In this document: positions 5,639 through 6,269 of the stretch, one piece after another | Layout of the letters: the number at the start of each line of letters is the position of its first letter | Position numbering within the stretch: the first letter of the stretch is position 1 | DNA from: Rhizobacter sp. | Lineage (GTDB): Bacteria; Pseudomonadota; Gammaproteobacteria; Burkholderiales; Burkholderiaceae_C | Assembly (NCBI GenBank): GCA_025351675.1 | Contig: JANXVK010000215.1 | Location: 1-6,269, forward strand | Length of the DNA stretch: 6,269 nt | Reading direction: 5' to 3' | Notes under the pieces: model-generated | What the model was told of the DNA's origin: nothing | What the model saw: only the letters and a program-made list of their open reading frames with translations | The model's database searches: none | Translations under genes and position numbers: made by a program

Positions 5639-6269
<631 letters not shown>

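Overview
The window is very GC-rich DNA with dense, mostly minus-strand genes and short intergenic gaps. The GC content, the form of the glutaminyl-tRNA synthetase and the mix of families suggest a betaproteobacterium, most likely Burkholderiales; this is an inference from style, not a proven assignment. Seven protein genes are supported, two of them cut by the window edges. I saw no RNA genes, insertion sequences, CRISPR arrays or prophage signs, and no gene-free stretch exceeds about 165 bases.

Left block (1-3436, all minus strand, read from right to left): an NAD-type short-chain dehydrogenase resembling D-xylose/sugar 1-dehydrogenases, then 28 bases later a lipid-anchored M14 zinc carboxypeptidase, then 58 bases later a four-helix di-heme cytochrome b whose 3' end lies outside the window. 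The spacing suggests one transcript, although the three functions do not form a known pathway. A 153-base divergent region (3437-3589) separates this block from a plus-strand LytTR-type response regulator, which has no histidine kinase beside it here. That region holds a possible LytTR-type direct repeat.

Middle block (4464-5474, minus strand): two small envelope proteins. One is a secreted Tyr/Gly/Arg-rich protein of unknown function; the other is a glycine-zipper (SlyB-like) outer-membrane lipoprotein whose 3' end overlaps the 3' end of the response-regulator gene by 35 bases. Both have strong Shine-Dalgarno sequences that fix their starts.

Right block (5639-6269, plus strand): the first 210 codons of glutaminyl-tRNA synthetase (glnS), running off the right edge and divergent from the secreted-protein gene.

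Nothing here is a clearly new system. The items most worth a second look are the unexplained dehydrogenase/carboxypeptidase/cytochrome b cluster, the extended and overlapping C-terminus of the response regulator, the changed NNAG motif in the dehydrogenase, and the repeat-bearing secreted protein.
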